This document shows, piece after piece, positions 1 to 8,510 of a stretch of DNA of 34,720 nucleotides; the first letter of the stretch is position 1; the number at the start of each line of letters is the position of its first letter. Position numbers and translations under genes: made by a program. The notes below the pieces were generated by a model. That model worked only from the letters and a program-made list of their open reading frames with translations, searched no databases and was not told the DNA's origin. Location: NCBI GenBank assembly GCA_018239845.1, contig JAFEGO010000081.1, positions 1 through 34,720 of the forward strand. Direction: 5' to 3'. The stretch is from Verrucomicrobiota bacterium (GTDB taxonomy: Bacteria; Verrucomicrobiota; Verrucomicrobiia; Opitutales; Opitutaceae).

Positions 1-921
1 GGCCGAACCACCGGCCGCGATCTCCCGACGGAGCGCCGCGATCCGGTCCTTGGCCGCCGAGATCTGGGGGCCGGTCAGCTTGGGCCCGAGCAGGTCGCGC
101 CCGATGGGCTTGGCGCCGTTCTCCGCGGCGAGGGTCAGCCAGGCAAACGCCTCGGGGAGGTCAGGCGTGAGGCCGCCGCGGCCCTCCGCCAGCATGATGC
201 CGTAGTTGTTCTGCGCGAGGCCGAAGCCCTGCAGCGCCGCGGCGCGGTAAAGCTCGGCGGCCTTGGCCTGGTCGGGCGCGGAGCCGCGGCCGTCCTCCAG
301 CATGAGCGCGAGGTTGTAGCGCGCGCGCACGAAGCCGAGGTTCGCGGCCTGCAGGTACCATTTCTGCGCCTGCGCCTCGTCCTTCGACACGCCGCGGCCC
401 AGCTCGTAGGCGAGGCCGAGGTTGTACTGGGCTTCCACTACACCGTGCTCCGCCGCCTGGCGGAACCAGAGCGCCGCCTCGAAATAGTCCCGGCCCACAC
501 CCACGCCGTTGGCGTACATGTTGCCGACATTGAACTGCGCCGGCGCGAAGCCCTGCTCGGCGGCCTTGAGGTAAAACTTGAACGCCGTGCCGATGTCCGC
601 CGGCATGCCGCGCCCGAGCTCGACCATCATGCCGAGGTTGAACTGGGCCGGAGCGTGCCCGCGCGCCGCCGCCTGCGTGTAATAGCGGATCGCCTGCGCG
701 TAATCCTGCGGAACGCCCTGCCCGCTCGCGTAGATGTTGCCGAGCGCGTTCATCGCCTCGGGGTCGCCCGCGTCAGCCTTGGTGCGCAGCGCGCCCAGGT
801 CCGCCTGCGCCCGGGCCACCGTCGCCCCGCCGATCCCGAGGCCGAGCAAGGCGACCATCAGCAGGGCGCGTTGCTTCGCGGTGAGGAAAAAATGCGACGA
901 CAGGGTGGCGGGACTACGCAC
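1..921 (-). CDS. Sel1-repeat (TPR-like) exported protein, C-terminus cut by window edge
   Basis: The frame is open from a GTG at 921 to the window edge, giving 307 codons with no stop, so the C-terminus is missing. The N-terminus looks like a signal peptide: a basic start, a hydrophobic stretch ending ALLGLGIGGATVARAQA, and an Ala-X-Ala cleavage site before DLGAL. About six Sel1-like repeats of ~36 residues follow, recognisable by LG-x-x-Y-x-x-G-x-G-V and by A-x-x-W-Y-x-x-A-A-x-x-G. Sel1 repeats form alpha-solenoid scaffolds for protein contacts, so a periplasmic or envelope adaptor role is inferred, with no partner identified. An in-frame TAA lies just upstream of the GTG, so 921 is the most upstream start possible. 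An ATG at 858 is an alternative but would shorten the basic part of the signal peptide. No Shine-Dalgarno sequence is visible at either start. Confidence 0.8.
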   Translation of the reverse strand, partial: MRSPATLSSHFFLTAKQRALLMVALLGLGIGGATVARAQADLGALRTKADAGDPEAMNALGNIYASGQGVPQDYAQAIRYYTQAAARGHAPAQFNLGMMVELGRGMPADIGTAFKFYLKAAEQGFAPAQFNVGNMYANGVGVGRDYFEAALWFRQAAEHGVVEAQYNLGLAYELGRGVSKDEAQAQKWYLQAANLGFVRARYNLALMLEDGRGSAPDQAKAAELYRAAALQGFGLAQNNYGIMLAEGRGGLTPDLPEAFAWLTLAAENGAKPIGRDLLGPKLTGPQISAAKDRIAALRREIAAGGSA

Positions 922-940
922 GCCTGAGGTTTAAGGAGAA

Positions 941-1003
941 TTCCCCATGAAGGGGCAAGTCACTGATGCAACAATCTCTCCATGCAGATGGCTTTCAAAA
1001 GCC
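941..1003. other. Gap 922-1012 with two short palindromes
   Basis: This short gap lies downstream of the 1013-2416 gene and upstream of the Sel1 gene, both on the minus strand. It contains a near-perfect palindrome GGCTTT-CA-AAAGCC (990-1003) and a small stem CCCC/GGGG (943-946 with 952-955). Neither is followed by a T-tract on the minus strand, so they are weak candidates for transcript 3' ends. No other signal was found. Confidence 0.3.
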
Positions 1004-1012
1004 GCCCCAACC

Positions 1013-2416
1013 TCACGCCCCCACGATCCGGCAGGGCAGCATCGCCGCATCCTGCATGCCGTGGATGATCTTTTTGTCCGGCGGGCAGAAGGTCGCCAGC
1101 CCCCCAGACAGCTTCACCTGCCCCGCACTCACAAAGTAATACGGGCACAGCCGCAGCCGGCCATCGACCTCACGGGCCTCGTGCGGGGCGTTGCGATCGT
1201 ACAGACGGTGCCGCACCCGGCGCGGCTTGCGGTAGGTTTGGAGCACATGGAGATTCGTCGGCGCGAGCTCGATCGCGCGCTGCACGCCCTCCTGCCACTC
1301 CTCGCGCGAACTGTCGCTGCCCAGTACCACGCTGCGCGCGCCCCATGCGGTCTCGTGGTAGCCGGAGATCTTGATGATCAGGTCTCGCTCCTTCTGTGAC
1401 GCGCCGGCGAGGTCGCGCCAGTCTCCGAGCGCCCGGCCGCCGGCCCGCGGCGCATCGAGCACCGCGCCGGGCGGGAGCGGCGCCGGGTCCATGATCCACG
1501 AAGGCGGGATCAGGTCGCGGAGGAGTTTCAACGCCTTGCCCGACAGCGCCTCGGCCCAGTAATCCTGCAGGCGGTGGTGATGGAAGAGCGCGAGCGCCAG
1601 CTTCTCCTCTTGGAACGGCCGCATCGGCGGCGCGATCGCCACCTCACCTGCCGCCCACGATTCGAAGATGAACTTCGCGGTGCGCACGTTAGCTAGGTCG
1701 AAGAGCTCGAAGAACCGGTAGAGCACGTCGATCTTCTCCGGGTTGCCGTCCACGTCGAAACACAGGGTGGAGCCGAGCGGGAAGATATCCTCGGGCCGCA
1801 GGCAGAACACCCGCTTGCCCTGCAGCTGGAGCTGGTGCGCGAGCCACTGCATCTCGGGGCGGTAGGTCGCCGCCTCGTCGCTCACCACGAGCGCGACGAG
1901 CGGATTCTGGTGCTTGGGCGCCAGCGCGGCGAGCGGCGCGTAGAAACCGCGGATCATCGCATCGTCGGCGCCGAGCACCGCCCCGCCCTCCGCATACATG
2001 CGGTTCAAAAACGCCGTCAGGCCGATCCCGCCCGGCACCGAGTCGAGCTCGGTCAGCGCGAAGCCCTCGTCGGTGAGCAGCAGGTCGGGCCGCAGCACGG
2101 TGGGAAACACCCCGCGGTTTTTCGGATCGCGCGCGTGCGCGATGAGCTCCGGCGGCTTGCCCCGGTCGAGGTAGTCCGCGACCCACGGCGCGAGCAGCGG
2201 CTTGTTGCGGAGGAGGTTTTTCCCCGCGGCCGAGCGCAGGTAAAGCGACTCCAGCGCCTGGTGAAACTCCAGGCACGCAGCGCCGATGGCCTCAAGCTGG
2301 GTCACCTCCGCGGGCGTCAGCGGCCACGCCTCGGGGGCGAGCTGCCAGGTCTTGTCCTCGAACAGCGGCTGGGCCGCGAGGGTCGCGCGAATCTGTTCGT
2401 AGGAAAGGTCAGGCAT
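1013..2416 (-). CDS. Conserved hypothetical protein, possibly a circularly permuted ATP-grasp-like enzyme
   Basis: This is a 467-residue soluble-looking protein with no signal peptide or membrane segment. I do not recognise the family with certainty. Suggestive features are an acidic/glycine segment LTELDSVPGGIG near residue 120, a basic-glycine-acidic segment IIKISGYHETAWGARSVVLGSD in the C-terminal third that could be a nucleotide-binding strand pair, and a terminal VKLSGGLATF segment. The order resembles the glutathionylspermidine-synthase-like or circularly permuted ATP-grasp group, but this is an inference from pattern only. Start ATG 2416 has no Shine-Dalgarno sequence (it is preceded by ACCGCGCC). 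The gene is separated from prfB by a gap with a heptad-repeat hairpin, so it may have its own transcription unit. It could equally be an uncharacterised lineage-specific enzyme. Confidence 0.6.
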   Translation of the reverse strand: MPDLSYEQIRATLAAQPLFEDKTWQLAPEAWPLTPAEVTQLEAIGAACLEFHQALESLYLRSAAGKNLLRNKPLLAPWVADYLDRGKPPELIAHARDPKNRGVFPTVLRPDLLLTDEGFALTELDSVPGGIGLTAFLNRMYAEGGAVLGADDAMIRGFYAPLAALAPKHQNPLVALVVSDEAATYRPEMQWLAHQLQLQGKRVFCLRPEDIFPLGSTLCFDVDGNPEKIDVLYRFFELFDLANVRTAKFIFESWAAGEVAIAPPMRPFQEEKLALALFHHHRLQDYWAEALSGKALKLLRDLIPPSWIMDPAPLPPGAVLDAPRAGGRALGDWRDLAGASQKERDLIIKISGYHETAWGARSVVLGSDSSREEWQEGVQRAIELAPTNLHVLQTYRKPRRVRHRLYDRNAPHEAREVDGRLRLCPYYFVSAGQVKLSGGLATFCPPDKKIIHGMQDAAMLPCRIVGA

Positions 2417-2431
2417 GGCGCGGTACAGTTA

Positions 2432-2532
2432 AATGACCAAGGCCCAATGTCCAATGGCCAATGCAAACAGTGCCCTCCTTTGCATCCAGTACAGCTCCGA
2501 CCGTGGGCATTGGACATTGGTCATCGGTCATT
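2432..2532. repeat. Heptad-repeat inverted palindrome (REP-like hairpin)
   Basis: The left arm at 2432-2459 consists of four 7-bp units (AATGACC, AAGGCCC, AATGTCC, AATGGCC). The right arm at 2505-2532 consists of four units in the opposite orientation (GGGCATT, GGACATT, GGTCATC, GGTCATT). Reverse-complementing the right arm gives AATGACC, GATGACC, AATGTCC, AATGCCC, so two units pair perfectly and a third pairs 6 of 7. A smaller hairpin ATGCAAA/TTTGCAT (2461-2467 with 2479-2485) is nested in the loop. The element fills most of the gap between the prfB stop and the next minus-strand gene. There is no T-tract, so it does not look like a simple terminator. Confidence 0.75.
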
Positions 2533-2551
2533 CGCGGCGCCGCGCGCCGCG

Positions 2552-3695
2552 TCAGTCTTCCATCTGGATATCCTTATTGCGGTGGCGCGGGCTGCCCGCG
2601 CGGAGCCAGGCATTGATGAAGCGGTCGAGGTCGCCGTCGAGCACGCCCTGCGTGTCGCTTGTGCTGACGCCGGTGCGCAGGTCCTTCACCATCTGGTAGG
2701 GTTGGAGCACGTAGCTGCGGATCTGGGCACCGAAGCCGATCTCGCCCTTCTCACCGTAGAACTTGTCCATCTCGGCGCGCTGCTCGTCCTGCTTTTTCTC
2801 GTAGATGCGGGCCTTGAGGACCTGCATGGCCTGCGCCTTGTTCTTGATCTGCGAACGTTCGTTTTGGCAGACCACCACGATGCCCGTGGGCAAGTGGGTG
2901 AGGCGCACGGCGGAGTCGGTCGTATTGACGCCCTGACCGCCCTTGCCGGAGGAGCGGTAAACATCCACGCGGATGTCCTCTTCCTTGAGCTCGACTTCGA
3001 TCTCCTCGGTGATCTCGGCCACCACGTCCACCGCGCAGAACGAGGTGTGGCGGCGCTTGTTGGAGTCGAAGGGGCTGATGCGCACGAGGCGGTGCACGCC
3101 GCGCTCGGCCTTGGCGTAGCCGTAGGCGTTCTCGCCCTTGATCAAAATGGTCGCCTTGGAAATGCCTGCGGTGTCGCCCGGCTGCACGTCCATCAGCTCC
3201 ACGGTGAAGCCGCGGCGCTCGCACCAGCGGGAGTACATGCGGAAGAGGATGTCGGCCCAGTCGTTGGACTCGGTGCCGCCCGCGCCGGCCTGGATGGAGA
3301 AGATCGCGTTGTTGCGGTCGAACTGACCGGTGAGGAACGAGGCGATTTCCAACTCGTCCAGCTCCGTCGCCATGGCATTCACCTGCCCCGTGATCTCCTG
3401 CTCATAGGATTCCTTCTCGGCCCCCTCGGCCGACTCGACGAGCTCGAGCATCACGTCGATATCGCCGACTTTCTTCTGAAAGGCGACGACCGGCAGCACG
3501 GATTTTTTCAGGCCGTTGAGCTTGGCGATATGCTTCTGGGCGCGGTCGGCGCTGTCCCAGAAGGTGGGAGCGCCCATATCGGCCTCCAGCGCCTCGATTT
3601 CCCTCAGCTTTTGGTCGACGTCAAAGAAACCTCCCGAGGTGCCCTGCGCGCCTCTTGATGTTCTCGATGTTATTGAAAGTATCCGGAGCGATCAT
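2552..3695 (-). CDS. prfB: Peptide chain release factor 2 (with programmed +1 frameshift)
   Basis: RF2 recognises UGA and UAA stop codons and triggers release of the peptide from the ribosome. The catalytic GGQ sits in [17 protein letters not shown], followed by the expected RF2 core. The in-frame part alone begins inside the protein. The true start is ATG 3695, whose zero frame reads 24 codons ([12 protein letters not shown] and onward) to an in-frame TGA at 3623-3621. A +1 shift there joins it to [15 protein letters not shown] and the rest, giving 380 residues, a normal RF2 length. Positions 3635-3630 read GGGAGG on the coding strand, directly before TTT CTT TGA C, which matches the classic prfB recoding site. 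An in-frame stop upstream excludes an earlier start. It lies 49 bp downstream of tatC on the same strand and may be co-transcribed with it. Confidence 0.95.
3620..3635 (-). promoter_or_regulatory. prfB: prfB programmed +1 frameshift site
   Basis: On the minus strand this reads GGGAGG TTT CTT TGA C. The Shine-Dalgarno-like GGGAGG is three bases from the slippery CTT, followed by UGA with a 3' C, the same architecture as in Escherichia coli prfB. When RF2 is scarce the ribosome shifts +1 and makes full-length RF2. When RF2 is abundant it terminates after 24 residues. The autoregulatory mechanism is known for the family, and its conservation here is read directly from the sequence. Confidence 0.93.
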
Positions 3696-3744
3696 GATGA
3701 AGGGTCCATGGCGTCAAACCATGGCGGCCGGCGCAAGGGCAATC

Positions 3745-4734
3745 TTACACCTCGATGATCCCGGCCGCGCGACGTTTCTTGCGGTCCCAGTACCAGGCGA
3801 TCCAGATGCTCACCTCGTAGAGGATGTAGAGCGGCACCGCCATGGCGATCTGGGTGATGACCTCGGGGGTCGTGAGCACCGCGCCGAGGATGAGGCAGAG
3901 CACGATCACGTGCCGCCGGTACTGCGCGAGCTGCTGGTGCGTGAGCATGCCGAGCTTCACCAAAATCAGCACCACGATCGGGAACTGGAAGCCAAGACCC
4001 ATGCCAAAGATGAACTTCGTCACGAAGCTCACGTACTCCTCCGCCCGCCAGTCCGTGGCGTTGAAGCCCAGCATCTCGGAATAGGTCATCGAGGCCTTCA
4101 GCGCGATCGGCAGGAGGAGGAAATAAGTCAGCAGCACGCCCGTGAAAAACAACACCACGCCCCAGCCGAACCACGCGAAAAAGGTCCGCCGCTCCCCCCG
4201 GTGCAGCGCCGGCAGAAAGAACTGCCCCATGAAATACAGCCAGAACGGCGCCGACAGCACGAACGCCCCGTAGAGCGCCACCCGGAAGGCCACGAAAAAC
4301 GCTTCGGTCGGGCTGAGGTTGTGCAGGCGCACCCGCAGGTTCGCCTTGTCGCCGGGCTTAGCGGGCACCGCCTTGAGCGTCACCACCTGCTCCTGGCCGA
4401 CCTGCATCGTGCCGAGCTGGAATACCACCTGCGGTGCCTCGCCGGGCGGCAGCGCGGGGAACTGTTCCCTCGTCACCGTGTACGGCCCGATCTTCGCATC
4501 GCCGATCTGCAGGGTGATGCTCGGCTTGGCCTGCTCAAAGATGTCGATGCGGTGCAGCGGGTACTCGAGGATGCCCACGAGCTTGTCATCGAGCAGCAGG
4601 CAGGCCACCAGGGCGATGCCCACGGCGATGGCCGAGCGCACGACGGCCTTGCGCAGGTCGTCGAGGTGCGCCCAGAAAGATTTCTTGGGTGCAGCCTCCT
4701 CGGCCTCGGGTGAAAATTCCTCGGGTTCGCTCAC
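3745..4734 (-). CDS. tatC: Sec-independent (twin-arginine) translocase subunit TatC, enlarged first periplasmic loop
   Basis: TatC is the polytopic inner-membrane receptor for twin-arginine signal peptides. The N-terminal FWAHLDDLRKAVVRS matches the family's conserved cytoplasmic E/D-LR motif before helix 1. LSPTEAFFVAFRVALYGAFVLSAPFWLYFMGQF and the following LHRGERR are the conserved loop and helix 2 region, and four further helices follow. The protein is 329 residues against about 250 for a usual TatC. The excess lies mainly in the first periplasmic loop, about residues 60-135, between EYPLHRID and LSPTEAF, plus an acidic N-terminal tail. The start is GTG 4734 (GTG AGC GAA), with no Shine-Dalgarno sequence. 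It precedes prfB by 49 bp. No tatA or tatB lies in the window. Confidence 0.93.
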   Translation of the reverse strand: MSEPEEFSPEAEEAAPKKSFWAHLDDLRKAVVRSAIAVGIALVACLLLDDKLVGILEYPLHRIDIFEQAKPSITLQIGDAKIGPYTVTREQFPALPPGEAPQVVFQLGTMQVGQEQVVTLKAVPAKPGDKANLRVRLHNLSPTEAFFVAFRVALYGAFVLSAPFWLYFMGQFFLPALHRGERRTFFAWFGWGVVLFFTGVLLTYFLLLPIALKASMTYSEMLGFNATDWRAEEYVSFVTKFIFGMGLGFQFPIVVLILVKLGMLTHQQLAQYRRHVIVLCLILGAVLTTPEVITQIAMAVPLYILYEVSIWIAWYWDRKKRRAAGIIEV

Positions 4735-4739
4735 GGTTT

Positions 4740-4758
4740 AAAACGGCGCCCGTGCGCC
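4740..4758 (-). terminator. Possible weak terminator after the GDP-fucose synthase gene
   Basis: On the minus strand a 5-bp stem GGCGC/GCGCC with a 4-base loop (4745-4758) is followed by GTTTTAAA, just before the GTG of tatC. The stem is short and the T-tract is only four bases, so this is a weak candidate. The remaining bases of the 65-bp gap show nothing notable. Confidence 0.35.
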
Positions 4759-4799
4759 AGCCGGAAGTTCAAGCGGCATCGGCGCAACCGACGCAAGGC

Positions 4800-5735
4800 T
4801 CATGTGCGCAGCGTCCCCGCGGCCTTTTCCGCGAGAAACGCCGCATAGGCGCGGGCCACGCCGTCGCGCAGCCCCGTGGTCGCCCGCCAGCCGAGCCCGG
4901 TCAGGCGCGAGGTGTCGAGCAGCTTGCGCGGCGTGCCATCGGGCTTCGACGCATCCCACGCGATGCGGCCCTTGAAGCCCGTCACCGCCGCGACGGTCTC
5001 GGTGAGCTCGCGGATGGTGATGTCCGTGCCGAGGCCGACATTGACCCAATCGGGCGGATTTTCCAGCCGCAGCAAAAACGCGCACGCATCCGCCAGGTCA
5101 TCGACGTAGAGAAACTCGCGGCGCGGCGAGCCCGTGCCCCACGCCGCGACCTCGGCCGCGCCGGCCTCGCGCGCCTCGTGGAAGCGGCGGATCAGCGCGG
5201 GCAGCACATGGGAGTTCTGCGCGTGGTAGTTGTCGCCCGGGCCGTAGAGGTTGGTGGGCATCGCCGAGTGGAAGCACACGCCGTATTGCTTACGGTAATA
5301 CTGACAGAGCTTGAGCCCGGCGATCTTTGCAATGGCGTAGGCCTCGTTGGTCGGCTCCAGCGGGCCGGTCAGCAGGCAGTCCTCGGGCATCGGCTGCGGC
5401 GCGTGCTTCGGATAAATGCACGAGCTGCCAAGGAAAAGCAGCCGCTTTACGCCGTGGCGGTAGGCGCTGTGCACCGTGTTGGCCGCGACCGCGAGGTTGT
5501 CGTGGATGAAATCCGCCGGGAAAGTATGGTTGGCGTGGATGCCGCCGACCTTGGCCGCCGCGATGATCGCCGCATCCGGCTTCTCCGCTGCGAAAAACGC
5601 GTCCACCTGCGCCTGGTTGGACAGCTCCAGCTCGCTCCGCGGCCGCAGGACCAGCTCCACGCCGGACTCGCGCGCGAAGCGCCGCACGAGCGCCCCGCCG
5701 ACCATGCCGTTGTGTCCTGCAATGAAGAGTTTCAT
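4800..5735 (-). CDS. fcl: GDP-L-fucose synthase (GDP-4-keto-6-deoxymannose epimerase/reductase)
   Basis: This extended SDR enzyme converts GDP-4-keto-6-deoxy-D-mannose to GDP-L-fucose with NADPH, supplying fucose for surface polysaccharide. The Rossmann motif AGHNGMVG is at residues 7-14. The catalytic set is visible: Ser104 in LGSSCIYP, the family cysteine at 106, and Tyr133 with Lys137 in [10 protein letters not shown]. The substrate-binding NLYGPGDN and the [12 protein letters not shown] segment follow in the usual order. The length of 311 residues is normal. It lies 17 bp after the FMN reductase gene. GDP-mannose 4,6-dehydratase, its usual partner, is not in the window. Start ATG 5735 is preceded by AAGGTTGGGCGG, one of the few starts here with a purine-rich leader. 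Confidence 0.93.
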   Translation of the reverse strand: MKLFIAGHNGMVGGALVRRFARESGVELVLRPRSELELSNQAQVDAFFAAEKPDAAIIAAAKVGGIHANHTFPADFIHDNLAVAANTVHSAYRHGVKRLLFLGSSCIYPKHAPQPMPEDCLLTGPLEPTNEAYAIAKIAGLKLCQYYRKQYGVCFHSAMPTNLYGPGDNYHAQNSHVLPALIRRFHEAREAGAAEVAAWGTGSPRREFLYVDDLADACAFLLRLENPPDWVNVGLGTDITIRELTETVAAVTGFKGRIAWDASKPDGTPRKLLDTSRLTGLGWRATTGLRDGVARAYAAFLAEKAAGTLRT

Positions 5736-5752
5736 CCGCCCAACCTTAAATT

Positions 5753-6322
5753 TCAGCGCGGGGCGAGGCGCAAGGCGGTTTGCACGAGCTTCGCCGCGAG
5801 GGCCTGCACCGACTTGGCCGTGCGCTCATCCACGAGCCGGCCCGCGGCATCGAAGGCCTTGTTCGCATGCGGCAGCATGGTCTGGCCGGGGACGACATGA
5901 CAGCCGAGCTTGAGCAGGAGCTGCTGCGCCAGCTGGAGCGAGCGGATGCCGCCGAGCGCCCCGGGCGAGGCCGAGATCACGGCCGCCACCCGGCCTTCGA
6001 AGGGATCGTCGTCGCCGCGCGTACACCAGTCGATGGTGTTCTTGAGCAGCGGTGTGATCATCGAGTTGTACTCCGGCGAAGCGATGAGCAACGCGTCGTG
6101 CTGCATGATGAGCCCGATCAGTTTCTGCGCGTTGGCCGGCAGTCCCTCCGCCTCCTCGAGATCGCCGTGATAGAGCGGGAGCTCATAATCGTTGAGGTCC
6201 AGGAGCGTGACTTCGCCGCCGGCCTCGCGGACCGCCTGCACGGCGACGGCGAGGAACTGGCGGTTGAGCGAGGCCTTCCGGGCGCTGCCCGAAAAGGCGA
6301 GGATGCGGGGAGAGTTGGCCAT
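5753..6322 (-). CDS. NADPH-dependent FMN reductase / NAD(P)H quinone reductase family protein
   Basis: This is a 189-residue flavodoxin-like flavoprotein. The N-terminal [13 protein letters not shown] is the FMN phosphate-binding loop of the family. [18 protein letters not shown] is the conserved active-site and dimer segment found in chromate, azo and FMN reductases of this fold. [16 protein letters not shown] is the third flavin-binding region. Members reduce FMN, quinones or metal oxyanions using NADPH, and the actual substrate cannot be told from sequence. It lies between the TPR protein (67 bp upstream) and the fucose synthase gene (17 bp downstream), with no functional link obvious. It could act in general redox defence like the island at 14.6-25.7 kb. 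Confidence 0.88.
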   Translation of the reverse strand: MANSPRILAFSGSARKASLNRQFLAVAVQAVREAGGEVTLLDLNDYELPLYHGDLEEAEGLPANAQKLIGLIMQHDALLIASPEYNSMITPLLKNTIDWCTRGDDDPFEGRVAAVISASPGALGGIRSLQLAQQLLLKLGCHVVPGQTMLPHANKAFDAAGRLVDERTAKSVQALAAKLVQTALRLAPR

Positions 6323-6389
6323 GCGCCCAGCAAAGGCACCGGCGCGATTTGCGCAAGTGCCGCGGGGGCACGGGCAGGTGACCAGTAGC

Positions 6390-8510
6390 TCAGGGTTTGC
6401 CCGTGGCCGGCTTGGCTGGCTCGGGCGCAGCGGGAGTCTCGTTTAGTTTCGCGAGAAAATCGCGGCCCGCCACATAGCCTGGCACTTCCTGAAGAATCTT
6501 GCCGGTGATCGTACGGGCAGTCTCCCGGTCGCCGCGGTCGCGGCACAGGCGCGCGTAGTCGAGCGCCCGGGCCACCTCGTTTTTACGGATGCGGATACGC
6601 TGGCTCACCTGGAAGATGAGCTCGGGCTTGTCGTCCTGCTCAAAGGCGACGCGCACCCCCGCCCAGGCGAGGTCGGTCTCGATGGCGGTCGGCCAGGTGC
6701 GGCCGGTGCTATTGACCTCTCGGAGCATGGCGCCGGCTTCGGCCCAGGCCTGGCGCTTCATCATGCCATCGAGTTTCGCCATGACATCCTCCGGCGCCAT
6801 GGTCGCATAGACCGACTCGGCCGGAGCCGGAGCAGGAGCCGCGGCCTTTTTCTGCGAATCAAAGGTGATGGTGGGCGTCGCGGCAGGCCGCTTGACGAGC
6901 GGCGTCTCGACCGGCGGGGCAGCGGCGATCTTCTCCGCCGCGGTATTGGCCCAGGCGGTGAGCTGCACGCTGTCGGGGAAGCGGGTGAGACCGGCCCGGG
7001 CGATGCCGGCGACCGCGTTCCAGTGTCCCACCTTGGCGAGGATTTCCGCGCTGCCCGTGAAGCCTGTGAGCGCGAGGCGAGATTTGAGCAGCACATTGGT
7101 GTGCGCCTCCGCCCGATCGGCGGCCGGCTGCTGCACCGCATCCAGCAAGGTGCGGAGGTAGTCGATCATGATGGACGGGATCGCGCGCGGTTCCGGGTTT
7201 TCCAGCATCGGCGCCCGCGGGTTGCCACCGCGCACCCGCGTCCGCGGCAACGGTCGGCTCGACATCTCCAGCAGCGACTCCGCCGGCTTGTCGCGCTGCC
7301 GGCGGTCCTCTTCCAGCATGAGGGCATAGCTGCGTTCAGCCGCCTCGATGTCGCTCTTGCCGAGCTGGGTCAGGGCGAGGTTGAAATACGAGGAGCCCAG
7401 CGGGCGGCCGTAGCTCCGCGCATTATCGAGGCAAAGCTGCACCAGCTCGGACGCGCCCGCCACGGTGCACAGTTGCTCGGCCCGCGCCACGAGCTTGGGG
7501 TTGGCGTCAAACCGCCGGAGAAATTCCTCCAGCTCGGCGCGGGCCTTGGCCGGCTCACCCGCCCGCAGATAGTTGCTGATCGCCTCGAGCCAGGGCTCGG
7601 GCTGGGACGGACGCAGGCGTTGCAAATCGCTGATCGCCGCCGCCATCACATCGAGGCGGCCCGCGTTTCGCGCCGTCAAGGCTAGGAGCTGCAGGCGCAT
7701 CTCGGGCGGCACTGCACCCTCGCGCCAGCCTTGGACCTCGGCCAGCGCCTCCTTGGCGCGGTCGGCCGCGATGAGAATGTTGATCCGCAGGCGCCGCCAT
7801 TCCGCGGAGCGATCCCGCCCGGCAATGTCTAGAATCTCGAGCGCCTCGGCATATTTCTTCTGCGCGAGCAGCGCCCGTGCCTTTTGCTCCAGCAATTCGC
7901 CGCGCTCGTCCAGAGTGAGCGCCTTTGCCGAGAGCGCGTTGTCGCACGCGAGGATCACGGTGGCCTGGTCGTCGTTTTTTGCGGCCATGTCGATCAGCAC
8001 GCGGCTGAATTCCGCCGGCGGCGGACCGAAGGCCAGCTGCGGTTTCATGATGTCGCGCAGCCCCGGATAATAGCCCGCGCCCGCATAGAGCCGGCCCAGC
8101 GCGAGGCGCGCCGCGGCATCGTTGGGGTGCCGCGCCAGTCCTTGGCGGATGTTGAAAAACGCCTCGTTGATCTGCTTCCGGCGGAGCGCATCGAGACCCG
8201 CGGCGATATAACCCTGCCCGCGCAGGTTGGAAATCTGCCCCCAGCGCCACGGACTGACCAGATCGGCATAGCCGACGCGGTTGAAAGGATTCTTGGCCAG
8301 CCAGTACCATAGTCCGCCCGCCAGCGAGAACCACCCGACGACCGCGAGCGCCCCGAGCAAAGTCATCACGCGCGGCGCGTCGAGCCAGAGCGTATGGTAA
8401 TGCCCTTTCACCGAGTCCTCCTCGAACACCCGCGCGAGGCCGGTCAGCGAGCGCGCGCGGCCGGTACGGTTTTGCTTCTTGGTCCAGACGAGTTTGATAC
8501 GGTAGAGCAC
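6390..8510 (-). CDS. Membrane-anchored TPR-repeat protein
   Basis: This is a 706-residue protein with a short basic cytoplasmic N-terminus and one transmembrane helix near residues 49-72 (VMTLLGALAVVGWFSLAGGLWYWLA). A long alpha-helical region follows, with degenerate TPR units that include ALGRLYAGAGYYPGLRDIM, EALEILDIAGRDRSAEW and AKARAELEEFLRRFDANP. A proline/alanine-rich linker near residues 555-590 precedes a last helical block and a PA-rich tail. It probably holds a tetratricopeptide scaffold in the periplasm. No enzymatic motif was found. The start is GTG 8510 (GTG CTC TAC CGT), preceded by CACCCTGCCC. On the minus strand a CATAAT sequence (8530-8525) could be a -10 box. The only 3' structure is a 5-bp stem GTGCC/GGCAC near 6355-6370. 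Confidence 0.8.
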   Translation of the reverse strand: MLYRIKLVWTKKQNRTGRARSLTGLARVFEEDSVKGHYHTLWLDAPRVMTLLGALAVVGWFSLAGGLWYWLAKNPFNRVGYADLVSPWRWGQISNLRGQGYIAAGLDALRRKQINEAFFNIRQGLARHPNDAAARLALGRLYAGAGYYPGLRDIMKPQLAFGPPPAEFSRVLIDMAAKNDDQATVILACDNALSAKALTLDERGELLEQKARALLAQKKYAEALEILDIAGRDRSAEWRRLRINILIAADRAKEALAEVQGWREGAVPPEMRLQLLALTARNAGRLDVMAAAISDLQRLRPSQPEPWLEAISNYLRAGEPAKARAELEEFLRRFDANPKLVARAEQLCTVAGASELVQLCLDNARSYGRPLGSSYFNLALTQLGKSDIEAAERSYALMLEEDRRQRDKPAESLLEMSSRPLPRTRVRGGNPRAPMLENPEPRAIPSIMIDYLRTLLDAVQQPAADRAEAHTNVLLKSRLALTGFTGSAEILAKVGHWNAVAGIARAGLTRFPDSVQLTAWANTAAEKIAAAPPVETPLVKRPAATPTITFDSQKKAAAPAPAPAESVYATMAPEDVMAKLDGMMKRQAWAEAGAMLREVNSTGRTWPTAIETDLAWAGVRVAFEQDDKPELIFQVSQRIRIRKNEVARALDYARLCRDRGDRETARTITGKILQEVPGYVAGRDFLAKLNETPAAPEPAKPATGKP

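Noticed and set aside
1835..3658. 607-residue plus-strand open frame opposite prfB and the 1013-2416 gene
   Set aside because: It runs antisense across two recognisable genes and an intergenic hairpin. Its product is low-complexity His/Leu/Arg-rich with no domain, as expected from GC-rich codon bias.
3706..3726. CCATGGC repeated twice upstream of prfB
   Set aside because: Two 7-bp copies 13 bp apart are too short to interpret. They lie in the gap between tatC and prfB and do not match any known operator.
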